DNA of 64,000 bases from Formicarius rufipectus (Eukaryota > Chordata > Aves > Passeriformes > Formicariidae): the NCBI GenBank assembly GCA_013399695.1, contig VXAU01003742.1, forward strand, positions 1 through 64,000, in the 5' to 3' direction. Both the position numbers and the translations under genes were made by a program. Positions 47,228-57,800 of the stretch are shown here, one piece after another. Within the stretch, counting starts at the first letter, position 1. Each line of letters starts with the position of its first letter. The notes beneath the pieces were generated by a model, which was not told the DNA's origin, did no database searches, and saw nothing but the letters and a program-made list of their open reading frames with translations.

Positions 47228-49447
47228 ACCAGCATACAGCTCTGCCTGTGTCCATGCCTTTCCTTCTGTGGCATCCAGGGTCTGTGTTTACCTCCTGCCC
47301 AGTCTCTGCCTGGGGGAAGGTAGAAAAACATTTGGTGTCAGTTTTTTCAGAACTATCTGGCATCTGTCCTGTTCTGTGTGGCCCTGACCTGGTGAGTTTT
47401 GTTTCCTGAAGACCAGCGTGAGCCCTTGAAGCAGCATGATCATCTTGCTCCTGACTCCTGGCTGCTCCTGTGTCGTTCTCCCCTCAGAGAAACGCAGGAA
47501 GCTGGACTGCCCTCAGGCACCTTGGGGCAGCACAGCCGACCTCTCTTGTGGTGTGCCACAGCAGTGCTTGTGCTGCAGTAGTGCCAGTGCCACAGCAGAG
47601 GTGGTGCTAGGGCAGTGCCTGTGCCACAACAGTGCTGGTGCCACAGCAGAGCCAGTGCTGGAGCAGTGCTGCTGCTGGATCAGTGTCAGTACCACTTGGA
47701 TGGGCAGGAATTGCCCAGCCTGACACACTACCTTCTCCCGGGGGCTCTGCACCTACCCAAAGATGCTTTCAACAGAGGCAAGGAGATCTTTGATGTCCTT
47801 TAAGGGCCCTTGGGGCAGTTGGTAACTATGGCTGCAGAAATAGCAGTTTGAAAGACTTTAATTCATTGTTTTAGCCAAGACTGGCTGTTCCTTATAGGTG
47901 AGCAGAGATGTGCTAATGCTAGGGTTGTCACATCCCCTGGGTCAGTCAGCCCACAGAGCCCTTTGCTGCTCCCTCAAGTGAGGGACAGTTACCTGATTAA
48001 GTGTTCAAATGGTGTGGCCTCACAGGGGAGGTGTGACATCAGTGGCCCAGAGGCATGGGTGCTTCCAGAATGTCTCCCTTATCCAAACAAGCGCGAGAGG
48101 CAAAGGGGTGTGTCAGGCTGACAGTGCATTTCAAGGACAGGTGACCAGGACTGGGTCAAGGTGTCTGAGGGTCTGCACTGGAGGGGGCAGCTGGGAGTGA
48201 TGGGAGGTGCAGGCAGGACTGGGGTGAATGAGGGACACCAAGAGCTGGACCCCTGGCATAAAAGCCCTTTCAGACTGTGCCAGACCTGGATGATTTGGAC
48301 TGAAAGGCCCTCACTAACGCTGCCCCCGTGGTGAGCGGTGCTGCTACACCTCTCCTGCCTGGCTGGAGGTAGGGAAGGGAGGGAGGTGCAAGGGGTCCCC
48401 GAGGGCTGCTGGAAACCTCTGGGAAGGGCAGCAACCTGGAGCAGATCCAGGCTGGGGAGACACGACCTGCAGACTGAGATGTGCCAGGGGCTCGGGCATG
48501 CCCAGCCTGAACCCTGCCGAGTGCTCGACCCCCAGGAAGTGCGGGACCCCAGCGGCCGCTGCCGCAGTCCCCAGACCGGGACGGAGCATCCTCAGGACCG
48601 CCCGGAAAGTGGGGCCGGGGAAGAAGGGCCGGCGGCGTGCAGGGAGCTGCACCGCACCAAACCCCGCACCGACCACTGCATAGACCCCTGCGTCGTCCTC
48701 CCGCAACCCCGCACGGCCCCCTTCTGCTCGAGGGGGCTCCCCCGGGGTCCCGACCGGTCCAAGCTGCCTCCCCCGTTCTCCGCTCCCGGTTACCGGGCCA
48801 ACGCCGCGGCGCTGCCGGCGGCCCCTGCGCCGCGCTCGCCCCCGCAGCGCTGCGGGCAGCGCCCCGCACCTCCCCGCATGGGGCTGCGGGGCCCGAGCCC
48901 GCCGCCGCCGAGCCCACCGAGCCTGCCGGGTCCGACCCGCCGCTGTGTCCCCGCCGGGAGCCGCGGAGCGCAGGTACGGGAGGAGAGGATGCGGTGCTGT
49001 TCGGACCGGGAGCGGGGGCGGGAGTGCGGACCGGGAGCTGCTCGCTCCGGGAGCGGGAGTGGGGTTAAGGGGTCCCCGCTGCCGGCAGCACCGATGTCCG
49101 GAGCAGCCCCGACCACGGGGCCCCGGGGAACCGGCACGTACCGTGAGGGCCAAAGAAGCGACTGGGAACTGCCCCCCCCAAGCTCCATGCCGGCGCTTTC
49201 CCCAGGGAGGGATGTCCTCCCCAGAAACGGGGACCAGAACGAGGGCCAGTGCTGCGCCGGTGGCACCGACCGAGGGTTGGAGTCCGGCCCGGGGATGGCC
49301 CTTCTTCCCCGGCCCTGCGCTGCCACCAAGCCCGTGGGGCTCACCGGGACACTGACCATGGGGTGCAGCGGGGTCCGGACCTGCCCCCAGCCCTACCTGA
49401 CAGCATCTTCCCGCAGCCCGGGCAGCGCCCAGCATCCCTCCGGGAGG
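47228..49447. other. PCIF1-RNF interval
   Basis: Contains a minisatellite (47545-47700), ordinary sequence to about 48300, then a GC-rich block (48340-49430) that is probably the promoter and 5'UTR of the RING gene. A splice acceptor TTCCCGCAG ends at 49416, 32 bases before its ATG. A 611-codon frame crosses this block, but its upstream part has no recognisable protein. Confidence 0.5.
47545..47700. repeat. GTGCCACAGCAG-type minisatellite
   Basis: About 150 bases of degenerate units of roughly 24 bp (GTGCCACAGCAG...GTGCTGG), downstream of PCIF1. Confidence 0.7.
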
Positions 49448-50173
49448 ATGGCCCAGCCAGGCAGCGAGCCGGGGTCCCCGCCGGTGGCACCCGTGTCCCC
49501 CGAGCTGGAGTGCCAGATCTGCTACAGCCACTTCGACGTCCGCACCCGCAGGCCCAAACTGCTCCACTGTGGCCATCACGTCTGTGCCCGCTGCCTGCGC
49601 AGGATGGTGTCTCCAGGGGATGCATCAACCCCCCAGCTCCGCTGCCCCTTCTGCCGCCAGCACAGCCCGGTGCCCGGCGGGGACGTACAGCAGCTGCAGG
49701 ATGATGGCGAGGCACTGGCACTGCTGACAGGCCATGAACGGGCCAAGAAGTGGGTTCCCCCCCGATCTCCCGAAGTCCTCCTTTGCCCTGGTGTGCTGGA
49801 GCCCACATCCAGCCCCGACTGCCTGGTTGTTACCATCCTGGAGGTGCCAGAGGACATGGCCCCACCGGAGAGCCTGGGCAGAATGGAGGTGGTGCGTCTG
49901 TACCGCCCCACCAGCCTGGATGCTCTGCCCTACCACGGCCCCGGGCAGAAGTGCCACTCCTGGGGGTGGCGAGCCATCCCCCGCTTCATCCTGGGTGCCC
50001 TCTGCTTCCTTTACTTCAGCTCTCTGCCCTTTGGCATCTACCTCCTGCTCATTGAGCACCACAGCCTGGGCATCATCCTGGTCAGCCTTGTGCCCTCCAC
50101 GCTCCTGCTCTGCATTGTCTACAGCCTCTGTCAGTGCCTGTGCCTGGAGGTCTTTGGGTTTCCCCATTCCTGA
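49448..50173 (+). CDS. RNF182-like RING finger / two-transmembrane E3 ligase
   Basis: 241 residues in a single coding exon (human RNF182 is 247). The C3HC4 RING starts at Cys22: ELECQICYSHFDVRTRRPKL, CGHHVCARCL, LRCPFC. A middle block CLVVTILEV ... VVRLYRPTSLDA resembles RNF182 CLVITIMEV ... VVEFYRPASFDS. Two C-terminal hydrophobic helices follow (FILGALCFLYFSSLPFGIYL and LGIILVSLVPSTLLLCIVYS), then QCLCLEVFGF. RNF182 shows LLYFSSLPLGIYLL and VSLVPSSL at the same places. RNF182 is a membrane-bound E3 that promotes degradation of ATP6V0C and p65. The paralogue here presumably ubiquitinates targets at an internal membrane, but its substrate is unknown. ATG 49448 starts the conserved part and follows a splice acceptor at 49416. 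I recall no such gene beside PCIF1 in human, so orthology is open. Confidence 0.85.
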   Translation: MAQPGSEPGSPPVAPVSPELECQICYSHFDVRTRRPKLLHCGHHVCARCLRRMVSPGDASTPQLRCPFCRQHSPVPGGDVQQLQDDGEALALLTGHERAKKWVPPRSPEVLLCPGVLEPTSSPDCLVVTILEVPEDMAPPESLGRMEVVRLYRPTSLDALPYHGPGQKCHSWGWRAIPRFILGALCFLYFSSLPFGIYLLLIEHHSLGIILVSLVPSTLLLCIVYSLCQCLCLEVFGFPHS

Positions 50174-50317
50174 CCCTGCACGACTAATCCCTGTGCCTGT
50201 GGAAGAAAGATTTAGGTTCCCTGGAGTGTTGTCCCTTGAGGTACAGGTGTTCCCTGACCCACAGCATGCTCTGTCTGGACTACGGGGAGAAGCTCAGCGC
50301 CTGGTGCTTTCCCATGT

Positions 50318-50930
50318 AGAACAGCACCAGAATTTCCATGTGGGAGCCCACACCAGAGCAGCTGCAGGAACTCGTTGCAGACTACAAGCAGTTGGGCTGG
50401 ACCCTCAGCTCCTTGTCCTCCTCCTCCACCGTAGACAAAGAGCAGGAGCAGGGATGAGGGCAGAGCAGCAGCCGGGAGACTAATCCCGGCTAAGGAAGCA
50501 CGAGTGCTGAGCACTGAGCGCTGCGGCCAGAGGGGGCTCGGCAGGAGAGGGACGGGCAGAGCCCAGGGGCTCCTACGGCCGGACTGGCCCCAGCACAGCT
50601 CCCTGTCCATAGTGTAAATAGTTTTGTTTGTGGTGCTCAAGCTCCCGGCGGGGCTGCTCCCATTGCATCTGTGTTTTTTTTCCCATGTGTGAGTTCCCTG
50701 TTTGCTGAGACTGTGTTCCAGGGAAGGGAGGAGCAGAGGAAAGGAGTTTCTTTGGTGTGTTGTAAAGATGTGTTTGCAGCTGTTTTGTAGTCCTTGTGGT
50801 TTATATGCAAGGCCTCCAGCCTTTATTTAACCTTCTTGGGTTTTTGTTTCATAAGGATTAATTTAACAGTGCTAACCATTTCACTACTTTTACCAAGAAG
50901 AGCAAAGTCTATTTTTGATCTCTTCCTTGG
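50318..50930 (+). pseudogene. Duplicate of PCIF1 last exon and 3'UTR
   Basis: Direct-orientation copy of 46243-47207, about 4 kb away. Coding part: ATGTGGGAGCCCACACCAGA, then the shortened serine tract and GTAGACAAAGAGCAGGAG, interrupted by a TGA near 50456 and ending in a shifted frame. A segment equal to about 46455-46785 is deleted. The 3'UTR from about 50495 (GCGCTGCGGCCAGAG) to 50925 (TCTATTTTTGAT) remains very similar. The copy stops just before the PCIF1 polyadenylation signal and has no A-tail, so a DNA duplication is more likely than retrocopying. It cannot make PCIF1 protein. It may serve as 3'UTR of the RING gene that ends at 50173. Confidence 0.92.
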
Positions 50931-51108
50931 ACTCACCCTGCTCCCCAAGGGCTGCTTGCAGCACCACTGGCAGTCAGGTTCCCCACATCCCTGTTGACAC
51001 ACCTGCATCCCACCAGCATCCCCACTGACACCCCATGTCCCTGCCAGCACCCCCACCAGCATCCCCACCACAGACAGGCAGCACCAGGAGGCCCAAGACA
51101 GAGTCACA

Positions 51109-51114
51109 TTTATT
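51109..51114 (-). terminator. Polyadenylation signal of the Iroquois-like gene
   Basis: TTTATT on plus (AATAAA on the coding strand), about 120 bases after the stop codon of the minus-strand homeobox gene. Confidence 0.75.
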
Positions 51115-51232
51115 ACCACTCTGTGTCCCTCCTTGCCCACAACTCCCACTCTTCTTGGCCAGGCAGCTTCCAGGTCCCATGCCATCTGTCCTGCCATGCC
51201 CTTGGGGACAGGACATAATCCGCCCCCCAGTC

Positions 51233-52217
51233 CTATGCCTGCTCCAGCACTACTGGCACACCCGGTTGGCACCCATCCTTGCTGGGGGGAGATGCCAGCA
51301 TCGCCTCCACACTCCAGATCTTGGGTTTCTGGGGCTGCTTACCCTGCCCAGGGCATGGCCCTACCTCAGGGCTGCCCCCGCACCCATTCTGCAGAGGGCT
51401 GGAACTGGGAATGGATATGGCAGCTGGTGGGACCCCCTCACCCTCGCTGTCCTCGCCGTCTGAGGCGCCGCGTGTGGCCCAGCCTGCCTTGTTCTCCTTC
51501 TTGAGGCGCCGGCGGGCATTAGCAAACCAGGTGGAGACCTGGGTGAGGCTCATCCTGCTGACCACGGCCAGCATCACCTTCTCTCCCTTGCTGGGGTAGG
51601 GATTCCTGGGGTGCCGTGCCAGCCAGGCCTTCAGTGCCCCGGTGCTCTCCCGCGCTGCCGCCGCCTTCACCCGACCTGGCTCTGCAGGCAGCCCCAGTGG
51701 CACCTCGTAGGGTGGTGAGACCTGGAGGGGCAGAGGGGGGTCAAGGTGGGATGGGAATGGGGGGCATCACAGACAGAGGAGAGAGGATGAGGGATGCAGG
51801 GGTTTCCACACCCGTTTGTACATGGGAAGGAGTGGAATTGTGTCCTCACCCTTTCCAATGCACACCCTGAAGTGCTCGGGTGCAGAAAAGTGCCTGTGGA
51901 GGGCAGGGGAGTACTAGGGAAACACAGAGGACTCAGGACAGCAGATCCCAAGCCTCCACCCCAACCACCCCACACAGCCCCATCCCAGTCCTGGGAGGGT
52001 GCCGCGTCCCAGCCCCCCGAATCTGCAGTGTGGTACTTACCAGGGGCGTCAGGAGGCTCAATGGGGGTGGCAGAAGGCTGTACCCAGCCAGCATGGGACA
52101 TGGGCAGGGGTAGGGGCAGGGCAGCAGGGCTTGTGGAGGTCCCTGCAGGGTCCCCCAAGGCCCCCCGCAGCTCCCCAGGTCTTGTCCTGGACTCCTCTTG
52201 CCCCGAGGTGCTGCCAT
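51233..52217 (-). CDS. Solitary Iroquois-class (TALE) homeobox gene
   Basis: Two exons, 52217-52041 (ATG 52217) and 51721-51233; GT-AG intron in frame; 221 residues. Exon 1 encodes a Pro-rich leader (MAAPRGKRSPGQDLG ... YPCPCPMLAGYSLLPPPLSL). Exon 2 encodes a TALE homeodomain of Irx type: ALKAWLARHPRNPYPSKGEK, then VMLAVVSRMSLTQVSTWFAN and ARRRLKKENK. Helix 3 and the following basic residues are as in IRX1-6, while the N-terminal arm (VKAAAARE) has lost the usual RKNATRE. An acidic Ser-Asp-Glu patch follows (SDGEDSEGEG), and KPKIWSVEAM near the C-terminus matches the IRX motif KPKIWS. At 221 residues it is about half the length of clustered IRX proteins. Mohawk (MKX) is a worse fit. IRX proteins repress or activate patterning genes; the role of this one is unknown. 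Confidence 0.88.
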
Positions 52218-54281
52218 GCTGCAGGAGAGGAGCTGGGGAGCTGCTCGTGCATGCTTTATAGCTGCTGGGGTCCGCAGTGACTGACAGCTGATTAGGGGGT
52301 ATTAGCACCCACGAGAGCAGCAGCAGGATCTGGGGCACCCAATACCCCTCCCCCGGCTACTGTTGGGCAGGGACTGGCAGGGACCATCCTCCTCGCCTGC
52401 CTGCCACCAGCCAGGACCCTGTCCCCTCCCAGCCCCCCAACTCTGCACAGCCTGCACATGGCTGGGGTGCAGTGGCACCCAGGGGCTGGGGTATGTGGCC
52501 CGTGTGAGCTCCACAGCTACCTCAGGGACACAGCACACCTGATGCTTTACTGAATTAGTCCTGTCCATGACCTCAGCCCTGACCTGGTCCTGGGGTCAGC
52601 AGAGCCCCCTATGCTGTAGAGGGCTGGGTTGGAGGGCCAAGGGGTGGTGAGCTCACGCCTGGTGGGAGAATGACACCCTGTGCTGCCCTGTTCTGCTCCT
52701 CCTCTGGCTCAGCCAGATCCTGACCCAGGCCCCAGCAGTGCCATACCTGCCGCTGGATTTTCGGCAGCAGAGTGCTGAAGAGGAAGTGTCCCGCAGCCCC
52801 GGGGGCAGCTGGGGATCCCTGCAGGCACTGGGTGGGGTCCTGTGGCTAGTGCACTGTGGGCAGGCAGGACAGTGTTGGGCAGCTGTGTGAGGGGCCCCAA
52901 GACCCCTCGACCCACTCGCTCCTGCCACTGTGCCTCCCCACTAAGACTGGGATTATCCCACAGGTTGTATCCGTCATTAAATACCGACTAATAACGCTCT
53001 CAGGATATTAAATATGTAACAAACCCGCTTAGCGCTGGCCAGGACGGGAAGGGGAAGGTCACTGGTGCTAATGAACATGGCTGCATCCCCGGCTCCCTGC
53101 AGGCCCCAGTGACAGCAGGTCCCAGGGCTGAGGTGCCAGCACTGAGGGGACCCAAGCCCCTGCAGTGCCCCATGGCCAGAGTCCCAGCAGCACCTGGAGC
53201 TCCCAATATGCAGCAGCAGAAGCTCTGGTCCCATCCATTCCACTGAGCCTGCTCTTCTGCTCTGAGTGGCCCCAGGTGTGGAAGCCACAGGGCAGCTGGA
53301 ACATCAGTGCTGCTGGCTGAGACCTGCCCTGGCCACAGCCCTGCAGTGGCCCCATAACCTTGTCCCCACAAGACTCCTCCAGCCCTAATCAGTGCCACAG
53401 ATCCACTTGATTAGATAATGGGGCTGTAATCTAGGAAAGCGCCTGTGGATTGCTGCGGCACACCCTGACCCTGCACAGCACAGCTGGAGAGGGAGGGCCA
53501 CGGCTGCCCAACAGCACAGCAGACACAGCTGGACACCGACAGAGCCACAGCCAGGCAGGCACAGCCACACACCAGCACCATTGGGTATGGACAGGGCAGG
53601 TGTGAAGGCAGCAGAATGGAGACAGACAGGATGGAGCCATAGCCTGGACTGCTCAGCCCAGGGTGGTGTGGGGCCACACACCTCACTGCCCAGGTGGTCA
53701 GGGAGGCCAGCCCAACACAAGCCCTCGTGGCAGCCTCCTCCTCTGCATGAGGAGGACAAGGAGAGGCCATCAGAGTGCTCGGGGATGGCACTGCTCCTGT
53801 CCCTGAGCTGCTGGGCTTGGGCCTCACAGAGCCTCTCACAGAGGCTGGGTGGTTCCCGGCCTTTTCCCCCTCCACAGATAATCAGTTTAATGCAGGAGCA
53901 GAGAACTAAAACTCCGCGATTAGCTGTTATAATCACATGTAAATACGCCCAGACAAGCCGCTCAGGAGGGCGGTGTGGGGCTCGGGACAGAGTTACACGG
54001 GATTTAGGCTGTTTACCACTCGATTAATTTCATGACTCCAGCCCCAAGCCCACCGCTGTCCCAGCTGCCCGGCTCACTTCCCAGGAGTCAAGGTCACTCG
54101 GGCGAGAGGCAGCTGATAGCCCAGCCTGTCTGCCAGCTGCGATGGGTCCAGCACAGCACTGGGCTCTGGGACCCCCACGCCCCAGCCCCAGGGGCCATGC
54201 TGAGGAGGCTGGGCTGTCCCATTCCTACAGGCTGGAGCTTGGAGCCCCAGGCAGGCACACACACATAGGTCTCCATCCCTT
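52218..54281. other. Intergenic with A/T-rich candidate regulatory islands
   Basis: No coding sequence recognised. Three A/T-rich islands stand out from GC-rich surroundings: about 52955-53040 (CATTAAATACCGACTAATAA), about 53395-53440 (TTGATTAGATAATGG, TGTAATCTAGG) and about 53875-54040 (ATAATCAGTTTAATG, CGATTAGCTGTTATAATCAC, GATTAATTTCATG). All carry TAAT/ATTA cores bound by homeodomain proteins. They lie on the 5' side of the Irx-like gene. Confidence 0.45.
54088..54096 (+). promoter_or_regulatory. TCAAGGTCA, ERR/NR5A/ROR-type half-site
   Basis: Exact extended nuclear-receptor half-site in the interval between the Irx-like gene and ZNF335. Single sites of this kind also occur by chance, so function is not established. 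Confidence 0.3.
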
Positions 54282-54287
54282 TTTATT
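54282..54287 (-). terminator. ZNF335 polyadenylation signal
   Basis: TTTATT on plus (AATAAA on the gene strand), about 590 bases after the ZNF335 stop codon. Confidence 0.8.
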
Positions 54288-54875
54288 CATAAGCATAGTC
54301 AAAGCTTGATAATGTCACAGCTGAACCCCTCCCACAACCACCGATAGACCAATACCAGAGTCCATCCCTCTTTAGAAGAAAAATAGAGCATCTTCCACCT
54401 CCGACTCCTTGGGTCTCTCCAGTCCAGAGCCTTGCTGCTGCCTGCCTGCAGGCCAGAGACACCACGGGAGGGCCGGCTGCTGGCACACCAGGACCACAGG
54501 CCCCATGGCAGAGGGGAGCATGTGGCTGTGGCTGCACACACCTCGCCTCTCACAGCTGTGCCCAGCCCCTCGTGTGCTGGGCAGACACCAATCTGTGGCT
54601 GCACAGACAGTTCAGGAAAAGGGATTCCAGACCATCAAGTGCAACAGGCAAAGAGACCATCCACCTAAGGGCCGTGCCTGCGGCTGCTGAGCAGTCTCTG
54701 AGCAGATGCACAGGATCCCCTTGGCGCGGGGCTGAGTGGCAGCGTGTCCATGCTCGTGTCTGTGCTGCTCCAGCAGCCTGTCCCTTGCAGCCCTGATGCA
54801 ATAAGGCAACTGCTGGTTGGGCAGCTGTGGCCGCTGTGGCCGCCTGCCCGGCGCAGTGTCCAGCCCTGCCCGGCG

Positions 54876-57800
54876 CTACTCTGCCAGCGTGATGACATCG
54901 TAGTGGATGCCAGGCTGCAGCTGATGGATCTGCTCGGCTGCCGACTCAGTGCTGAAGACGCCCTGGGCCTGGGCCATTGCTGCATCTGCCACTGCTGAAG
55001 GGGAGGAGGGTCAGTGCTGCCTAGCAGGGCCCCCTCCCCACCTTCATGTTCCCCACCTCCTCCCAGGGAAGAAGCACAAAGCCACACTGCTCATGTGGGA
55101 TTCATACTCTTGTGGAGCATGAAGCCTGGCTCTGGTTAACACTGTTCCAGAACTGACAGGCTGGGATCAGCAAAGATCTGCCCTTGGACACCACAGCTGG
55201 CAGGAAAACAGCAATCCAGCCTTGCCTTCCCAGTCCTCCCACCCAGGGTCGCTGCCCGGATCCTGGCCAGCCCCATCCACCAGCGCCAGCAGGCTGGCAC
55301 CCCAAGCCCTGGAGGGACTGGCCCCTTCAGCCCACGGTCTTGCCCCTACCTGAGACAGCTGAGTGTGCTGCTGCTTCCAGCTGTGCCTGGGTGACGAGCT
55401 GCTGCTCAGGTGACACAGGCATGTACTGGATCTGCAGAGGGAAAAACAGAGGAGCCCTGAGGAGAGGGCCCCTCCTGGAGCCGCTCTGGCCACAGTCACT
55501 GCATCCACGTACCAGCCCAGGAGCACCCTCTGTTTCACAGCACCCTCTCCAGGCAGGCTCAGGGACCACCTCACAGCAGCCCCTCCAGCTCCTGCCTGGC
55601 CCCATACCTGTGACTCTGGGAGGAACTGGCCACCCTGCTCGTACTGGATGTGGGTGATCTGACCGTCCTGTACCTGGGGAAAAGCAGTGAGGCTGCATTA
55701 GGCACTGTTACCATCCAGGAGCCCAGCAAAGCTGTGACCTGAGCTGAGTATGCCAGAGGGTGCCCAAAGGGGCTTAGCCCCATCATGCAAAGAGAGTAGA
55801 CAGCCTGAAGCTCACCTGGATGTGATGTCCCTCTGGGACAACAACGTACTCCTGGGGAAGCAAGTGTGGGACGCCTTCCTGGGCAATAATATACTGAACC
55901 TGCAAACATAGGAATTCAGACCTATAAAGGACCAGCACTGCCCACTCCCCACCACAAAGGGCTAAAGCTGTCTGTCTCCCATGTCTGTTTTCACCACCCC
56001 ACTGTCCCCAGCTCCCGCTGGGCAGAGTCCCCTCACCTGGTTGTCAGCGGTCACTAAGTGCTGCACTGTCTGTCCATCAGCAGTTGTGATCTCCTGGATG
56101 TAGGCTGCCTCCTCCTGCAAGGTCAGTAAGCGCCCTGTGTGCTCAGGGGGGCTGGGCCACAGCCCCGGGGGAGGGAAGTTGAGGCCGAGGGGCCCAACTC
56201 ACCTGGCTGGTGACACTCTGCTCCTGTGCGACAAGGATGTGCTCCTGCCCAAGAGCCTGCTGCAACTGCTCAGGAGCCAGCACGGCCTGGCCAGCCTGCA
56301 GAGCCGCTGCAATGCAGAGACAACTGGTGGGGACACCAGTGGGGACACTGCCAGGGCTGCCAATAGTCCTGCTCCCCCAGAGGCTACTGCCTGGTGCTCA
56401 CCCCGGCAAGGAGCATGGGGCAGTCTCTCTTGGCTCTGCCCACAGAAGGTCAGAGCTAAACCAAACTCTCTTAACAGGAAAGATCACTGTGGGCACAACA
56501 CACCCTCCACATCAGACCCTGAATTCTGCTTACTGTGTGAGCTGCTCTTCCAGGCACTCATCTACCAGGATCGGCTTGAAGGGAATACAGGACCACTTGT
56601 TCTGCACAGCTCCCCAAGCCCAGTCCCCCTCGTCTCTGTCCCCATCAGCCACCCCAACTGCAGCAGGATCCTCCTGGCCCTGACCCCAGCTCAACCCTGA
56701 CTGGCCCACGGGCTGGGTGAATACTGCACAGGGCTCTAGCTGCAGGACACCTGCAGATCAGCCCTGGCCACAGGGACACGTCTTACTGTGCAGGGTGGCC
56801 AGGGTGTCCTCATCACTGTTCAGGATGATGGTCTGCTGGGCAGCAGCAGGTCCTGGCCTCTTCCCCTCTGAGCTGTGCAAACGCTGCGTGTGGAACTTGA
56901 GGTGCCCATTACGGTTGAACCTACAGGAGGAGCAGAGCAAGGTGCAGTTTGCCACAAGACCCTTTGCTCTCTGTAGAGACCCAGGCCACAGGCACCACAA
57001 GTACATCCTGCAAGGCCCATCATAGCTCCCAGCATGTTCCCATCAGTGCCCAGGTACTGAACCTCCCCATGCAGAGATGAAGCTGGGTCCACCTGTAGCA
57101 AGAATCATTCCCAAGGGCAGAGTTCCCTCTAACAGGGGTTGCTGCTAGAGAATGGCTGGGGGGCAGTGAGCTCTGCCAAGATCCTGTCTACTCTTGAGTT
57201 TTGCAGAACTCTGGGATCTCCCAAAGCAAGCACAGCCCTGCTGCATGACTCACCTCTGCCCACAGACCTGGCAGGCAAAGGGCTTCTCATTGGTGTGGGT
57301 CAGCATGTGCCTGCGCAGGTCCTTTTTGTTCTTGGAGGCAAAGCTGCAGTAGGGGCACTTGTGTGGCCGGAGACTGGCATGCTGGACCATGTGGCTCTGG
57401 GGTGGGAGGACAAGAGCCAGGTCAGAAATCTCGTTTCTCCAAACTCTTTGTTCCCAAGGCCGCTCTGCACAAGGGAACTTACCCGGACCTCCGGCCAGAG
57501 TGTGGCAGTGAAGGTACAGTCGGGACACTTGAAGGTGCTGGGCCCAATGTGGGCTCTCTTGTGACTCTCCATCTCTGCTCTCCCTGTGAACATGGCTGTG
57601 CAAATCTTGCATGAAAACTTTTTGGCTGTGGAAATCTTGCATGAGAGCTTCTTGGCAGCGGAAACTTTGCACGAGAGCTTCTTGGCCATGCCCTGGAGAG
57701 CAGGCCACTTGACCTTTGGGGATGAGACTTCCTGTCCCTCGGAGGCTGAGGATAAAGATGAGTCCTTCTGGTGCTGCCTGGTGACACACTGCACCAGGGG

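Noticed and set aside
48338..49447. Frame open for about 370 codons upstream of the RING gene's ATG
   Set aside because: The RNF182-like similarity starts at ATG 49448. The upstream peptide is low-complexity Pro/Arg/Gly typical of GC-rich DNA, and an acceptor at 49416 suggests it is not coding.
50318..50930. Processed (retro) copy of PCIF1
   Set aside because: No A-tail, no sequence from earlier exons, ends before the polyadenylation signal, and sits in direct orientation 4 kb away, so local DNA duplication is simpler.
51233..51721. Assignment of the homeobox gene to Mohawk (MKX)
   Set aside because: Both are TALE proteins with NPYP, but the segment LTQVSTWFANARRRLKKENK and the KPKIWS tail fit IRX and not MKX.
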